Source: Planctomycetota bacterium
GTDB lineage: Bacteria; Planctomycetota; Phycisphaerae; Sedimentisphaerales; Anaerobacaceae
Direction of reading: 5' to 3'
Assembly (NCBI GenBank): GCA_019456195.1
Contig: VRUK01000053.1
Coordinates: 1 to 36,908 of the forward strand
Length of the DNA stretch: 36,908 nucleotides
Positions 8,289 through 16,594 of the stretch are shown piece by piece (position 1 is the first letter of the stretch; the number at the start of each line of letters is the position of its first letter). A program made the position numbers and the translations under genes. Below the pieces are notes generated by a model. It did no database searches and was not told the DNA's origin. It saw only the letters and a program-made list of their open reading frames with translations.

Positions 8289-10004
8289 ATGAGAAGTAGA
8301 TTTTGGATTATATGGATGATTGCATTGTCAATACTATTTAGCTTTACTTCTGCCGTCTCCGGCGTGGAGAAACTGGATCATGGATTGGTGGCTGTTGAGC
8401 GGGAGGACGGCTCGGTATTTCTAAGCTGGCGCCTACTCGATGTTGACGCAAAAGGTATTGGCTATATACTTTCACGACGCTGTTTTGAACGAGCATTAGA
8501 GCCTGCCACTGTTTTAATTCATAATTTTTCATGGCGAAAGCTACCAACAAACTATGTAGATAAAACGGTGGAGAACAACAAAACTTATCTTTATGAACTA
8601 CATAGGGATAAGAGTAGCGATTCTTGGATTCAGGAGCCGGATGATTTGTTGGGAATAGTTGGCATTCAGTTGACAGGGAGTGCTAAGCCGTATGTCAGCA
8701 TTCCACTAAAAGGTGATTATGATTTTCAGAAAGTAGGTATTGCAGACCTGGATGGTGATGGTCAGTATGAATACATAATCAAGCAGCCCAATTTCAACAC
8801 GGATCCATATCAGCAGCCGGGATACTGGAAGAAAAGCACAACCACATACAAGCTCGAAGCGTATCGTCTGGATGGTACGATGATGTGGCGCTATGATATG
8901 GGCTGGTCTATAGAGGCTGGCATTTGGTATTCGCCGTGGATTGTCTATGATGTGGATGGCGATGGTAAAGCTGAGGTTTATTGTAAGGCCGGCGTCGGAG
9001 ACCCCCGAGATGAAAAGGGACTTGTCCAAGGCGGGCCCGAGTATCTGGTTAAAATCGACGGAGAAAGTGGCAAAGTGGTCGCGAAAACGGCCTGGCTGAG
9101 TCGGGATGGATTTACCAAATATAACTATTACTGCCGCAATTTTCTTACGGTGGCGTATCTTGACGGCAAAAAGCCATCATTGATAATACAACGTGGAACC
9201 TACAAGCTTATCAAGATGCAGGCGTTGGATAAGAACTTTGATCAAATATGGTACTGGGAGTCAGCACAGGAAGAAAAAAAGTACGGCGGACAAAGTGGCC
9301 ACGGTTTAATTACAGCCGATGTTGACGAGGACGGCAAGGATGAGCTGGTTATGGGGGCCGCGGTGATTGATGACAACGGCAAGGGGCTCTGGACTTTAGA
9401 GATGGGACATCCTGATGTTGCCTACGTTGCCGATATTGACCCTGATAATCCGGGTATCGAGGTTTTCTACGGAATCGAACCGCGACAGAAAACCGACGCA
9501 ATCTGTTTGGTGGACGCCAGGACCGGTCGCAAGCTCTGGGCCCATAAGAAACCCACTCGCCATGTTCACGGCCAGGGAATGGCAGCCGACATCCTCGCAG
9601 ATTCACCCGGTATGGAAGTTTATGCAGGCGAAAGGGACTTAAAGCAGCGGTGGCTTTATAGTGCCAAAGGCCGGCTGATTGAGTTTACGAAAAGCGGTTC
9701 TCTGAGCCCACGTGCTCTCTGGTGGGATTCGGATCCTCAAAAGGAAGTAGCTGTCTCCGGAGCAATACGTGACTGGTCTGGCGAGGCAATACAGCCGCTT
9801 GAAGGCGGGGTGATAGCGGTAGTTGATTGTCTGGGTGATCATCGGGAAGAGCTAATTACCAGCCTAAAAGGAGAGCTTCGCATTTACACAACAACCATAC
9901 CTTCTTCTCAACGGCTTCCATGTCTTATGCAGGACCGTCAATACCGATTAGGCGTTGCTGCTCAGACGATGGGTTATTACTATCCGGCACAGTTAGGTAA
10001 ATGA
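8289..10004 (+). CDS. Secreted PL11-family rhamnogalacturonan lyase
   Basis: Probable beta-propeller polysaccharide lyase acting on the rhamnogalacturonan-I backbone outside the cytoplasm. The ATG at 8289 is chosen because GGAGG lies 8 nt upstream and a signal peptide follows directly (FWIIWMIALSILFSF to about residue 26). The mature part starts KLDHGLVAV and FLSWRLL, as in PL11 enzymes. Ca-binding-type loops are visible (DLDGDGQYE, DVDGDGKAE, DVDEDGKDE), as is the C-terminal YRLGVAAQTMGYYYP. The 571-residue length fits the family. Endo/exo specificity cannot be told from sequence alone. No other pectin-degradation genes or SusCD-like transporters are in the window. Confidence 0.87.
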   Translation: MRSRFWIIWMIALSILFSFTSAVSGVEKLDHGLVAVEREDGSVFLSWRLLDVDAKGIGYILSRRCFERALEPATVLIHNFSWRKLPTNYVDKTVENNKTYLYELHRDKSSDSWIQEPDDLLGIVGIQLTGSAKPYVSIPLKGDYDFQKVGIADLDGDGQYEYIIKQPNFNTDPYQQPGYWKKSTTTYKLEAYRLDGTMMWRYDMGWSIEAGIWYSPWIVYDVDGDGKAEVYCKAGVGDPRDEKGLVQGGPEYLVKIDGESGKVVAKTAWLSRDGFTKYNYYCRNFLTVAYLDGKKPSLIIQRGTYKLIKMQALDKNFDQIWYWESAQEEKKYGGQSGHGLITADVDEDGKDELVMGAAVIDDNGKGLWTLEMGHPDVAYVADIDPDNPGIEVFYGIEPRQKTDAICLVDARTGRKLWAHKKPTRHVHGQGMAADILADSPGMEVYAGERDLKQRWLYSAKGRLIEFTKSGSLSPRALWWDSDPQKEVAVSGAIRDWSGEAIQPLEGGVIAVVDCLGDHREELITSLKGELRIYTTTIPSSQRLPCLMQDRQYRLGVAAQTMGYYYPAQLGK

Positions 10005-10025
10005 TTATTGATGAATTATTGACCT

Positions 10026-10478
10026 GTGGGTATAGATTTTAATTATATTTCGAATTCACCGGACGAAACCATAGAGTTTGGTCGAAAGCTTGGCTCACAA
10101 TTAAAAGGGGGGGAGATTATAGGTATTTGTGGGCAGTTAGGCAGCGGCAAGACGCATTTGATTAAGGGGATTGCCGCCGGTGCCGGGGCAGAAAACTGCA
10201 GAAACGTTAATAGCCCTACGTTCGTTATAGTTAATGAGTATGCCGGCAGACTGGATATTTACCATATAGATGCTTATCGGTTGAATTCTGTTTCCGAGTT
10301 TGAGATGCTAGGCTTTGATGACTTCTGTTACCCCCGCTCAGTGGTTTTGATTGAGTGGGCCGATAAAATCGAACTTGCTCTACAGGATATAAACTACATT
10401 CGGATAGAGCTTGAACACTCAGGCGAATCCAAAAGAACAATACACATCGAAAATACACCCCTGTATATTGATTATTGA
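10026..10478 (+). CDS. tsaE: tRNA threonylcarbamoyladenosine biosynthesis ATPase TsaE
   Basis: ATPase partner of TsaB/TsaD in making t6A at position 37 of ANN-decoding tRNAs. The 150 residues include a Walker A loop (GQLGSGKTHLIKG, about residues 37-49), NSPTFVIVNEY, IYHIDAYRL and LIEWADKI, all diagnostic of the family. The start codon is GTG with no clear Shine-Dalgarno, 21 nt after the lyase stop, so readthrough or coupling is likely. Confidence 0.93.
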   Translation: MGIDFNYISNSPDETIEFGRKLGSQLKGGEIIGICGQLGSGKTHLIKGIAAGAGAENCRNVNSPTFVIVNEYAGRLDIYHIDAYRLNSVSEFEMLGFDDFCYPRSVVLIEWADKIELALQDINYIRIELEHSGESKRTIHIENTPLYIDY

Positions 10479-10919
10479 TTATCCTCTGTCCCTCCTGATT
10501 AGATAAGTTATCATTTAGCACCCATTCGGCTTTGCTCAAGGCAGGCTTGTGATGCCCAATCCAGGCATATCTGATAATCTTAAGTTTGCAAATTTGGTAA
10601 CACGGGATTTATTTCTTATATTTTCTTTGGATGGTTATATAGCTTTTTGAAAAGAGAAAATTAAAGTGTTTTCGGATGTTGGATTTTGGTTATTTATTGG
10701 CCGTCCGGCATCTGAATAGGACTCTTAGAAGTATGTTTTCAGGTGTATTTTCGGGGTTTTTATTGGAGGGGATTGACGACAAGCAGAAGATTTAAAGGTG
10801 CGGTTAAGCAATGTATCGATTGGGTCGATACGCTGATTGCAGAGGAAAAGTATTATGCTGAATGTTGTGTGATTTATCAGACAGTAAGTAGAACTTTTTT
10901 GATGAAAAGGGGCAAAAAA
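10479..10919 (+). other. Long leader region upstream of the secretion/pilus locus
   Basis: About 440 nt without a recognisable gene. The prepilin frame is open from 10743, but its 59 extra residues have no family resemblance and would bury the prepilin leader. AT-rich segments (10605-10670) could hold the promoter, and a small hairpin (ATGCC...GGCAT, about 10554-10570) is visible. I found no recognisable riboswitch or sigma-54 site. Confidence 0.4.
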
Positions 10920-11366
10920 ATGAAAGCTAAAAGAAGCGGTTTTACATTAGTAGAAATTCTGATTGTTGTGGTCATTTTGGGTATTTTGGCAGCAATCGTA
11001 ATTCCTCAGTTTACAGAAGCCAGTACTGAAGCCAAATTGTCAAGTCTTTGTACTGATCTTCAAACGCTGCGTTCACAAATTGAGCTGTACAAAATTCAGC
11101 ACAACGATGTTCCACCTTCTTTCGCCAACTTCGTGGCGCAAATGACAGCCCAGACGGATATTACCGGTGCTGTTGGTACCGATTACGGTCCTTATGTGCA
11201 GAAGATTGCGACAAATCAGTTCAATAACCTGGAAACTTTGGATAACACCGGAACCATTGGTGATAATGTTGGTGGCTGGGAATATAACGCAACCACTGGT
11301 CAAATCAATGCTGACGATGACTATGATAATGACGGTGTTCCCGGCTCTGACCATGTGAGTCTCTAA
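10920..11366 (+). CDS. Prepilin, GspG-like major pseudopilin
   Basis: Likely main subunit of the pilus/pseudopilus. It has a basic leader (MKAKRSG), the prepilin peptidase site G|FTLVE with Glu at +5, and a 20-residue hydrophobic helix ending IPQFTEAS, typical of GspG and PulG-like pilins. The C-terminal half contains GPYVQKIATNQFNN and GGWEYNATTG, a GspG-style ending, and an Asp-rich tail (DDDYDNDGVPGSDH) that may bind calcium. The 148-residue start is chosen at 10920 because AAGGGG lies about 8 nt upstream and the leader length is then normal. A strong terminator follows, which would allow higher expression than the downstream genes. Confidence 0.9.
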   Translation: MKAKRSGFTLVEILIVVVILGILAAIVIPQFTEASTEAKLSSLCTDLQTLRSQIELYKIQHNDVPPSFANFVAQMTAQTDITGAVGTDYGPYVQKIATNQFNNLETLDNTGTIGDNVGGWEYNATTGQINADDDYDNDGVPGSDHVSL

Positions 11367-11411
11367 TTGTACTCTTCTAACGTAATGCTTGAATACAATA
11401 TAAATCTTAAG

Positions 11412-11457
11412 GCTGACCAGGTTTAGCAAATAGCCAAAGCTGGTCAGCTTTTTTTTT
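11412..11457 (+). terminator. Terminator after the major pseudopilin gene
   Basis: A 9-bp inverted repeat, GCTGACCAG and CTGGTCAGC, has a 19-nt loop and is followed by nine T residues. It probably attenuates transcription between the abundant first pilin and the rest of the cluster. Confidence 0.85.
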
Positions 11458-11479
11458 GAACAATATCGGGAGAGGGGTT

Positions 11480-11890
11480 ATGAGAGAGAATATCCGTTTG
11501 TCATATATTGAGTTGATAAGCATAGCGGTCGTGTTAAGCGTGGCTGCATTGTCAGTTGTTCCGAAGTTTACTGAAGCTACCCCGGAATTCAGAACTTGCG
11601 AATTGATCGACGGACTTCATCAAATGCGTTCTCAGCTTGATTTGTACCGTGTTCAGCACGAAAACTGCCTTCCACCGGTTAATTCTTTTGAGAGTTTCAA
11701 AAATGCTCTGACAACAAAGGTAGGGCAGTACGGTCCGTATGTTAAGGAAATTCCAGTTAATCCTTTTAATAATCTAAATACGGTTCGTTTTGACGGCGAG
11801 CCGGCAGGAGTGGATAAGGCCGGGTGGAGAATTGATACAAAGACCGGATTATTCCAAACAGATGATTCCACCGCACATGCGGCTCTTTAG
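11480..11890 (+). CDS. Divergent GspG-like pilin paralog without a canonical cleavage site
   Basis: A 136-residue paralog of the preceding pilin. Shared segments are PKFTEAT/PQFTEAS, MRSQLDLYRVQHE/LRSQIELYKIQHN, GPYVKEIPVNPFNN/GPYVQKIATNQFNN and GWRIDTKTG/GWEYNATTG. The N-terminus reads RENIRLSYIELIS. The Glu is retained, but the residue aligned with the conserved Gly before the cleavage point is Arg, so normal prepilin peptidase processing is doubtful. The start at 11480 has GGGAG 7 nt upstream. It may be an accessory, membrane-retained or decaying pilin. Confidence 0.8.
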   Translation: MRENIRLSYIELISIAVVLSVAALSVVPKFTEATPEFRTCELIDGLHQMRSQLDLYRVQHENCLPPVNSFESFKNALTTKVGQYGPYVKEIPVNPFNNLNTVRFDGEPAGVDKAGWRIDTKTGLFQTDDSTAHAAL

Positions 11891-11906
11891 AAAGTGATGT
11901 GAAGTT

Positions 11907-12329
11907 ATGAACAATGCAAAAGCTTTCACACTTGCCGAGGCAATGATAGCCACGGTTGTATTAGGTATCGCCGCGACTGGTGTGCTGCTTCCATTTACGA
12001 GTGGTGCGGCTGTGCGGGCTGAAGGTATGCGCAGAACCTTAGGTGCAAAGTTAGCGAGCGATTTGATGCAGGAGATTGTTAATACACCGTTTAATCAGAT
12101 AGTAGCAGCCTATGGTGCTTTTTCCGAAGCCCAGGGCCAGGTAAAGGATGCAGGTGGGGTGGTATTTACAGACTCAAATTATGCGATGTTAAGCAGAGAC
12201 TCGATATGCGATTATGTTTACGTCCCACAGGAAAGCGGGACAGGAGTAACGAAATTTATTCTTGTTAAAGTTCGAGTTTATTACAGTGGCAAGGAAATTG
12301 TGATTATAAATCGACTTGTGAGTGAATAA
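11907..12329 (+). CDS. Minor pseudopilin, GspI-like
   Basis: A 140-residue prepilin-like protein. The leader MNNAKA is followed by FTLAEAMIATVVLGIA, with Ala rather than Gly before the cleavage point and Glu at +5. The hydrophobic core and the short globular part with EGMRRTLGAKLASDLMQEI resemble GspI/PilV-class minor pilins that start pseudopilus assembly. It starts 16 nt after the preceding gene. Assignment to GspI rather than another minor class rests on size and order. Confidence 0.75.
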   Translation: MNNAKAFTLAEAMIATVVLGIAATGVLLPFTSGAAVRAEGMRRTLGAKLASDLMQEIVNTPFNQIVAAYGAFSEAQGQVKDAGGVVFTDSNYAMLSRDSICDYVYVPQESGTGVTKFILVKVRVYYSGKEIVIINRLVSE

Positions 12330-12362
12330 GAAAGCTGAGTTTAGTATTCAGGTTTATCCCCT

Positions 12363-12974
12363 ATGAGAGATGTCAGATATAAGAGAGGTTTTACGTTAGT
12401 TGAGCTGCTGCTTGCTTTGATTGTTACCGGCATAATATTAGCCGCAGTGACTACACTGGCTTTTGCTGTGGGTGCTGCAAATGATACAACAGATGACACG
12501 AGCCAGAAACAGGCGCAAGTGCGTTATGCAACGCTTAGGATTTCGGAGTTGATTAGGCATTGCAAGCTGATATGCGGAACACCTAACAGTGAAATAGCTA
12601 TCTGGCGCTCGGACAACAATGGTGATGGACAAATCAATATAAATGAATTGGTCTATATCGAAAGAGGGATTGGCGGAGATTATCTGAGATTTTGTGAATT
12701 TCCTTTATCCGATGCTTCAATAGTAAACTTGAGCGATATTCAAACGCTCTCAACGAGTAGTTACAGCGTTACGTACATACCTTTAGTACCTCAATGCATA
12801 AATGTGCAGTTTAGCTTTGATGTGCTCCCGCCATATAGCCGATTTGTGACTATATCATTTGATGTTTTGGAAAATGGAATTGTCCATCAGTACCAAATAA
12901 ACACCTCTCTTCGCGGCTGGGCAGGTAATTTACTTGACGCCGGCGGCAATAATATCGTGAGTGATGACGATTAG
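12363..12974 (+). CDS. Minor pseudopilin, GspJ-like, with EF-hand loop
   Basis: A 203-residue prepilin-like protein. The leader MRDVRYKRG precedes FTLVELLLALIVTGIILAAV with a canonical Gly and Glu(+5). Length and position after a GspI-like protein suggest GspJ or a PilW-class minor pilin. Residues 84-95 (DNNGDGQININE) are a perfect EF-hand/dockerin-type calcium loop (D-x-N-x-D-G-x-I-x3-E). No clear Shine-Dalgarno is seen. The gene is followed by a gap of about 390 nt. Confidence 0.78.
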   Translation: MRDVRYKRGFTLVELLLALIVTGIILAAVTTLAFAVGAANDTTDDTSQKQAQVRYATLRISELIRHCKLICGTPNSEIAIWRSDNNGDGQININELVYIERGIGGDYLRFCEFPLSDASIVNLSDIQTLSTSSYSVTYIPLVPQCINVQFSFDVLPPYSRFVTISFDVLENGIVHQYQINTSLRGWAGNLLDAGGNNIVSDDD

Positions 12975-13365
12975 TATATCTCCACGAAAGCATAAGGCGG
13001 ACTGATGACTGCTGGCGGCTAATGCTTATCGGCCTTTATATACGATGAAAAGAAAAAACCAAAATATGTTAATAATACCGATTGCATATCACGGCCCTAT
13101 AAAACGTTGGAATATTTCGTTAATTCATGTCGTACTGTTTTGACGATTGTACCAATTCTGTTGGCCTTAACTGCAGAAGGTATAGGAGATAACATTTATG
13201 CTGGTTTATCTGTACTTGAAAGCCCCAAATCGGAAGAATTAATCTGATGGTTCTGCCGATTCGGGCAGGTCGGATAATATGATAGATACTGTGGTTCATT
13301 TGGGCCGGTAGATTGCTCAGTAAAGATAGGTCATTAATAGGACGAAAAAAGAGCAAAGGGAAGTG
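12975..13365 (+). other. Gene-poor stretch inside the pilin cluster
   Basis: No confident gene. One plus-strand frame stays open for 74 codons (13023-13247) and includes a hydrophobic run (LTIVPILLALTAEG), but it has no ATG or GTG start, only TTG codons without a ribosome-binding site. It may be a remnant. A small hairpin CTGCC-GATTCG-GGCAG lies at 13253-13268 and a wider AAGCAT...ATGCTT repeat near 12987-13027. Neither is followed by a T-run. Confidence 0.35.
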
Positions 13366-13971
13366 ATGATAATGTGCCAGAATAGAAAGAAGAGGGCTGT
13401 TAGGATGTTAAACTTAACATATCCACAGGCAAGGCTGGGTTGTTCGTATTTTAAAGGTAATGACAGATATAATTTACGAGGCCGAATCAGAGGTTTTACT
13501 TTGGTAGAACTTCTAATCGTGATTGCGATAATCTCGATAGCGGCGTTAACCGCGATACCGATGATGAGTTCGGCGGCCAGTATGCAGATTCGCTCTGCGG
13601 CAAATATGCTGACAGCGGACCTGGAATACGCCAAGAGTATGGCAATCAGCAGGGCTCAAAATTATTCAGTGATATTTGATGCTAGCGCAGAAAGTTACAG
13701 AATAGAAGACCAATACGGTAATGTATTACCGCATCCCGTTAAGAAGGGTTTCAATTACGTTATAGATTTTAAAAATGACGGCAGGCTGAAGAAAGTCGAT
13801 ATTGTTAGTGTTGATTTTGATTCAACCAGCGAAGTTAAATTTGATTATCTTGGAAGTCCCTATAACGGCAATAGCACTCCATTAAACAATGGCGTTATCA
13901 ACCTGCAAGCGGGCTCAACGACTACAATAATTACAGTAGAGCCTGTTACAGGATATGTTTCGATTCAGTAA
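13366..13971 (+). CDS. Minor pseudopilin, GspH/FimT-like
   Basis: A 201-residue prepilin-like protein with an unusually long leader of about 40 residues ending RIRG, then FTLVELLIVIAIISIAALTAIP. The downstream ANMLTADLEYAKSMAISRAQNYSVIFD is the signature of GspH/FimT minor pilins. GTG at 13363, ATG at 13366 and ATG at 13372 are all possible starts; AAAGGG just upstream favours 13366. ATG at 13405 would shorten the leader but is still long. A role at the pseudopilus tip is inferred from the family. Confidence 0.82.
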   Translation: MIMCQNRKKRAVRMLNLTYPQARLGCSYFKGNDRYNLRGRIRGFTLVELLIVIAIISIAALTAIPMMSSAASMQIRSAANMLTADLEYAKSMAISRAQNYSVIFDASAESYRIEDQYGNVLPHPVKKGFNYVIDFKNDGRLKKVDIVSVDFDSTSEVKFDYLGSPYNGNSTPLNNGVINLQAGSTTTIITVEPVTGYVSIQ

Positions 13972-14090
13972 AGATGAACACGGGAGTGAGCGGAAATGCC
14001 GCTGTTGCTTTTGTGTAAGAATTAAGTCGTAATTCCACAGCGGAGCGAAGGGATGCCACACAACAAACTACTGAGGAGGAAAATGTATAA

Positions 14091-15281
14091 ATGATAAGCT
14101 GGGCTCTAAAAAGTCGAGGCTTGCTGCCGATAGGGTTGGACATAGGTCATAACTCTATCAAGATGATTCAATTACTGGTCAATGGACAGCAATTAAGTGT
14201 TATTGCAGCTCAGAAAGCTCGCATTGATCACAGTATAAATGATGAGCTGAAAAAAAATATGTTCATTGTTTCATCTATAAAACGAATGCTCACTGAGGGT
14301 CGCTTTCATGGAAGTAATGTTGTCTCATCTCTGCCGAATGATGGATTGGAGATTACGAGTTTGCGATTGGCTGAGGCCCAGAGTGATGAGATAGAACAGG
14401 CTTTAAGGAAAGAAGTTGTCCAGCGTTTTGGATTAGACCCCGATGAAGACGCAATGCAGTATGTGATTGCCGGCAATGTTCACCAGGGCGACGAGATTAA
14501 GAATGAGTTGATATTATTTGCGGCAGCTAATGAAACGATAAAGAGCCACATAGAGCTGCTTGAGCAAACCGGACTTAACCCAGTGTCAATAGATACGATT
14601 CCGTGCGCATTGTTCAGGAGCTTTGAGAGATCACTAAGGCGTCAGGAGGACAGAGAACGTACTGTTGTTTTTGTGGATGTAGGAAACCAGTTTACCACTG
14701 TTGTATTTGGTCGTGGTGGAGAAATCAGCTTCGTCAAGCAGATACCGGTTGGCGGAGAAAAATTTAATGAAGAAATTGCAGCGAAATTAGGTGTTGATAT
14801 TAGCGAGGCTGAGATGTTGAGGGAAGCACTTCAAATGGAAAAGAGCTTTTCGACGTCGAATCATGACTTATCGGAGCAGCCCGTTGACGGCAACGAACAG
14901 AAATTAGAAGCAACAACGCGACAGGCAATAGTTGATGCCGTAAGTGAGGTTGCTGAAGAGTTGACAAGAGAGATATCCCTTTGCCTTAGATATTATACGG
15001 TAACATTTCGAGGCAAACGCGTTGGGCAGGCATTTTTTACAGGAGGAGGGGCTTACGAATATATTTTGCTTGATGTTTTGAAGAGGCAACTGGCTGTTGA
15101 GATTGAGGTGGCACAGCCGTTGAAAGGATTCGACATGTCAAGGGAAAGGGGAAATTTGGATTTTGATAGTGACAGGAGAGGTTTGCTTTGTGAGTGGGCC
15201 GTGGCTGTGGGACTTAGTCTGAAGGGCTGGAAAATAACAGAGAGTGTGGATTACGAAAGCTCAGAAGAGATACGAGTATGA
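14091..15281 (+). CDS. pilM: PilM-like actin-fold pilus assembly ATPase
   Basis: Cytoplasmic actin-like component of the type IV pilus alignment complex, the equivalent of the GspL cytoplasmic domain. The 396 residues show the phosphate-1 motif GLDIGHNSIKMIQL, the SLPNDGLEI region (usually FALP), a second phosphate loop (VVFVDVGNQFTTVV), VKQIPVGGEKFN and FFTGGGAYEY near the C-terminus. AGGAGG at 14074-14079 precedes the ATG by 11 nt. The stop overlaps the next gene by ATGA, so PilM and PilN are coupled, as expected for direct partners. Confidence 0.88.
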   Translation: MISWALKSRGLLPIGLDIGHNSIKMIQLLVNGQQLSVIAAQKARIDHSINDELKKNMFIVSSIKRMLTEGRFHGSNVVSSLPNDGLEITSLRLAEAQSDEIEQALRKEVVQRFGLDPDEDAMQYVIAGNVHQGDEIKNELILFAAANETIKSHIELLEQTGLNPVSIDTIPCALFRSFERSLRRQEDRERTVVFVDVGNQFTTVVFGRGGEISFVKQIPVGGEKFNEEIAAKLGVDISEAEMLREALQMEKSFSTSNHDLSEQPVDGNEQKLEATTRQAIVDAVSEVAEELTREISLCLRYYTVTFRGKRVGQAFFTGGGAYEYILLDVLKRQLAVEIEVAQPLKGFDMSRERGNLDFDSDRRGLLCEWAVAVGLSLKGWKITESVDYESSEEIRV

Positions 15282-16015
15282 AAGAAATCGATTTTCTTCC
15301 AGAATGGTATAAGAGCGGTAAACGTCGCGAGATCAGCTATCGCACGCAATACATCGCATTGGGTGGTGTATTTGTGGTGATGGTGGTGTGGAATTTTATT
15401 ACCGCTCAATCGATTTCGACAGCCAGAGCGCAGTTCGCTCAAATGCAAACCAGGCAGACACAGGCGAAAGGTCTGTCAATTAAATTAGACGAGCTTAAAA
15501 GCGAATTAAGAGGTTTACAGGAAAAAGCGGAATCCATAGAGGAAATTGATTCCAAAATTGATGTTGCAGGTGTCTTAGCGGAAATGAGTTTTTTGATTGA
15601 TGAAAAGATAGTGCTCGGCAAAGTAGAGTTTATTGCTGAGAAAATTGAGAAGCAGCAGGATAAATTATCACCGCGGGGCAGTAATGTTGTAAGAGCGGTC
15701 CGGGGAACGATGAGCGGAAAGCAGAAACTGCCCCTTGGAGATGTGCGATTTAGAGTGGTTATAGGCGGCGTGGCGGCGGATGCGAGCGATGTGGCGGCTT
15801 TGATATGCATGTTAGAGGACTCACCATATTTTTGTCAGGTTGTTCCATCTTTTTCACGAACCACTCTGATAACCGCAGTAGGCAATTCTTCTCTTTATTC
15901 GAAGATAAAGAATGAGAACACAAAAGGGACGGTTCAAAAAAACGAAAAAAATAGCCAGATACAGGTTAGTGAGTTTGAGATAAGTACTTATCTGGCAAAT
16001 TATCGCGAGCAGTAA
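15278..16015 (+). CDS. PilN-like inner-membrane alignment protein
   Basis: A 245-residue bitopic protein. The N-terminus MKEIDFLPEWY matches the PilN NFLP-type motif that docks into PilM. One membrane span follows (about 24-43), then a coiled coil (about 50-100) and a small periplasmic domain. Overlap with the PilM stop and the order PilM-PilN-PilO-PilP support the call more than residue identity does. Confidence 0.75.
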   Translation: MKEIDFLPEWYKSGKRREISYRTQYIALGGVFVVMVVWNFITAQSISTARAQFAQMQTRQTQAKGLSIKLDELKSELRGLQEKAESIEEIDSKIDVAGVLAEMSFLIDEKIVLGKVEFIAEKIEKQQDKLSPRGSNVVRAVRGTMSGKQKLPLGDVRFRVVIGGVAADASDVAALICMLEDSPYFCQVVPSFSRTTLITAVGNSSLYSKIKNENTKGTVQKNEKNSQIQVSEFEISTYLANYREQ

Positions 16016-16030
16016 AAGGTAAAAGAAGTG

Positions 16031-16576
16031 ATGCTGTTTAGAGAAAGACAACAACTAACGATTTGTGTCATAGCCGGAGTGATTGTGGGCGGATTTGTGT
16101 TATTTCGATATCTACCCCTACGCAGTAAAATGAAAGCTATCAGGCAAATAAAATCTGCACAGGCACTCACTATCGCTAAGGGCGATGCGGACAATAAACA
16201 AATGTTGCTGCTCAATAAGCAATTGCTGGAGCTCCAGCGAGAACTTGAAAACTATGAGGCGAAAATACCCGACCAAAGTGATATAGGTGGATTTTTGCAC
16301 GAAATCGCTGATTTGATGAATGAGCACAACTTGAGCAATCAGATGATCGAACCCCGCAAGGAAATAAAGGCTGAGAAGTTAAACTGCATACAGGTGAAAA
16401 TGCAATGTAAAGGTAATTTAGCTCAGATATTCGAATTCTATCGACAGCTTCAGGGATTGGACAGATTGGTTCGTATCGAGCAGGTGAAACTTTCCAACGA
16501 CAGTGATTTTAATGGTCAGGTTGGTATGGAGTCAATGGCGATTATTTATTACAGGGCGAAAGTTGGACAGGGATAA
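16031..16576 (+). CDS. PilO/GspM-like inner-membrane alignment protein
   Basis: A 181-residue protein with one membrane span (about 8-27), a coiled coil (about 50-85, LLNKQLLELQRELENYEAKI) and a ferredoxin-like periplasmic part containing DIGGFLHEIADLMNEHNL and FEFYRQLQGLDRLVRI, the usual PilO pattern. ATG at 16031 is preferred over the GTG three bases upstream. It follows PilN by 15 nt. Confidence 0.78.
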   Translation: MLFRERQQLTICVIAGVIVGGFVLFRYLPLRSKMKAIRQIKSAQALTIAKGDADNKQMLLLNKQLLELQRELENYEAKIPDQSDIGGFLHEIADLMNEHNLSNQMIEPRKEIKAEKLNCIQVKMQCKGNLAQIFEFYRQLQGLDRLVRIEQVKLSNDSDFNGQVGMESMAIIYYRAKVGQG

Positions 16577-16594
16577 AAAGGGCAAAAAACGATT

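Noticed and set aside
10468..10481. Two TTGATTA units at the tsaE stop as another heptamer array
   Set aside because: Only two copies in AT-rich sequence; not distinguishable from chance.
10743..10919. Longer N-terminus for the first pilin
   Set aside because: Fifty-nine extra residues would precede the prepilin leader; ATG 10920 has a proper ribosome-binding site and leader length.
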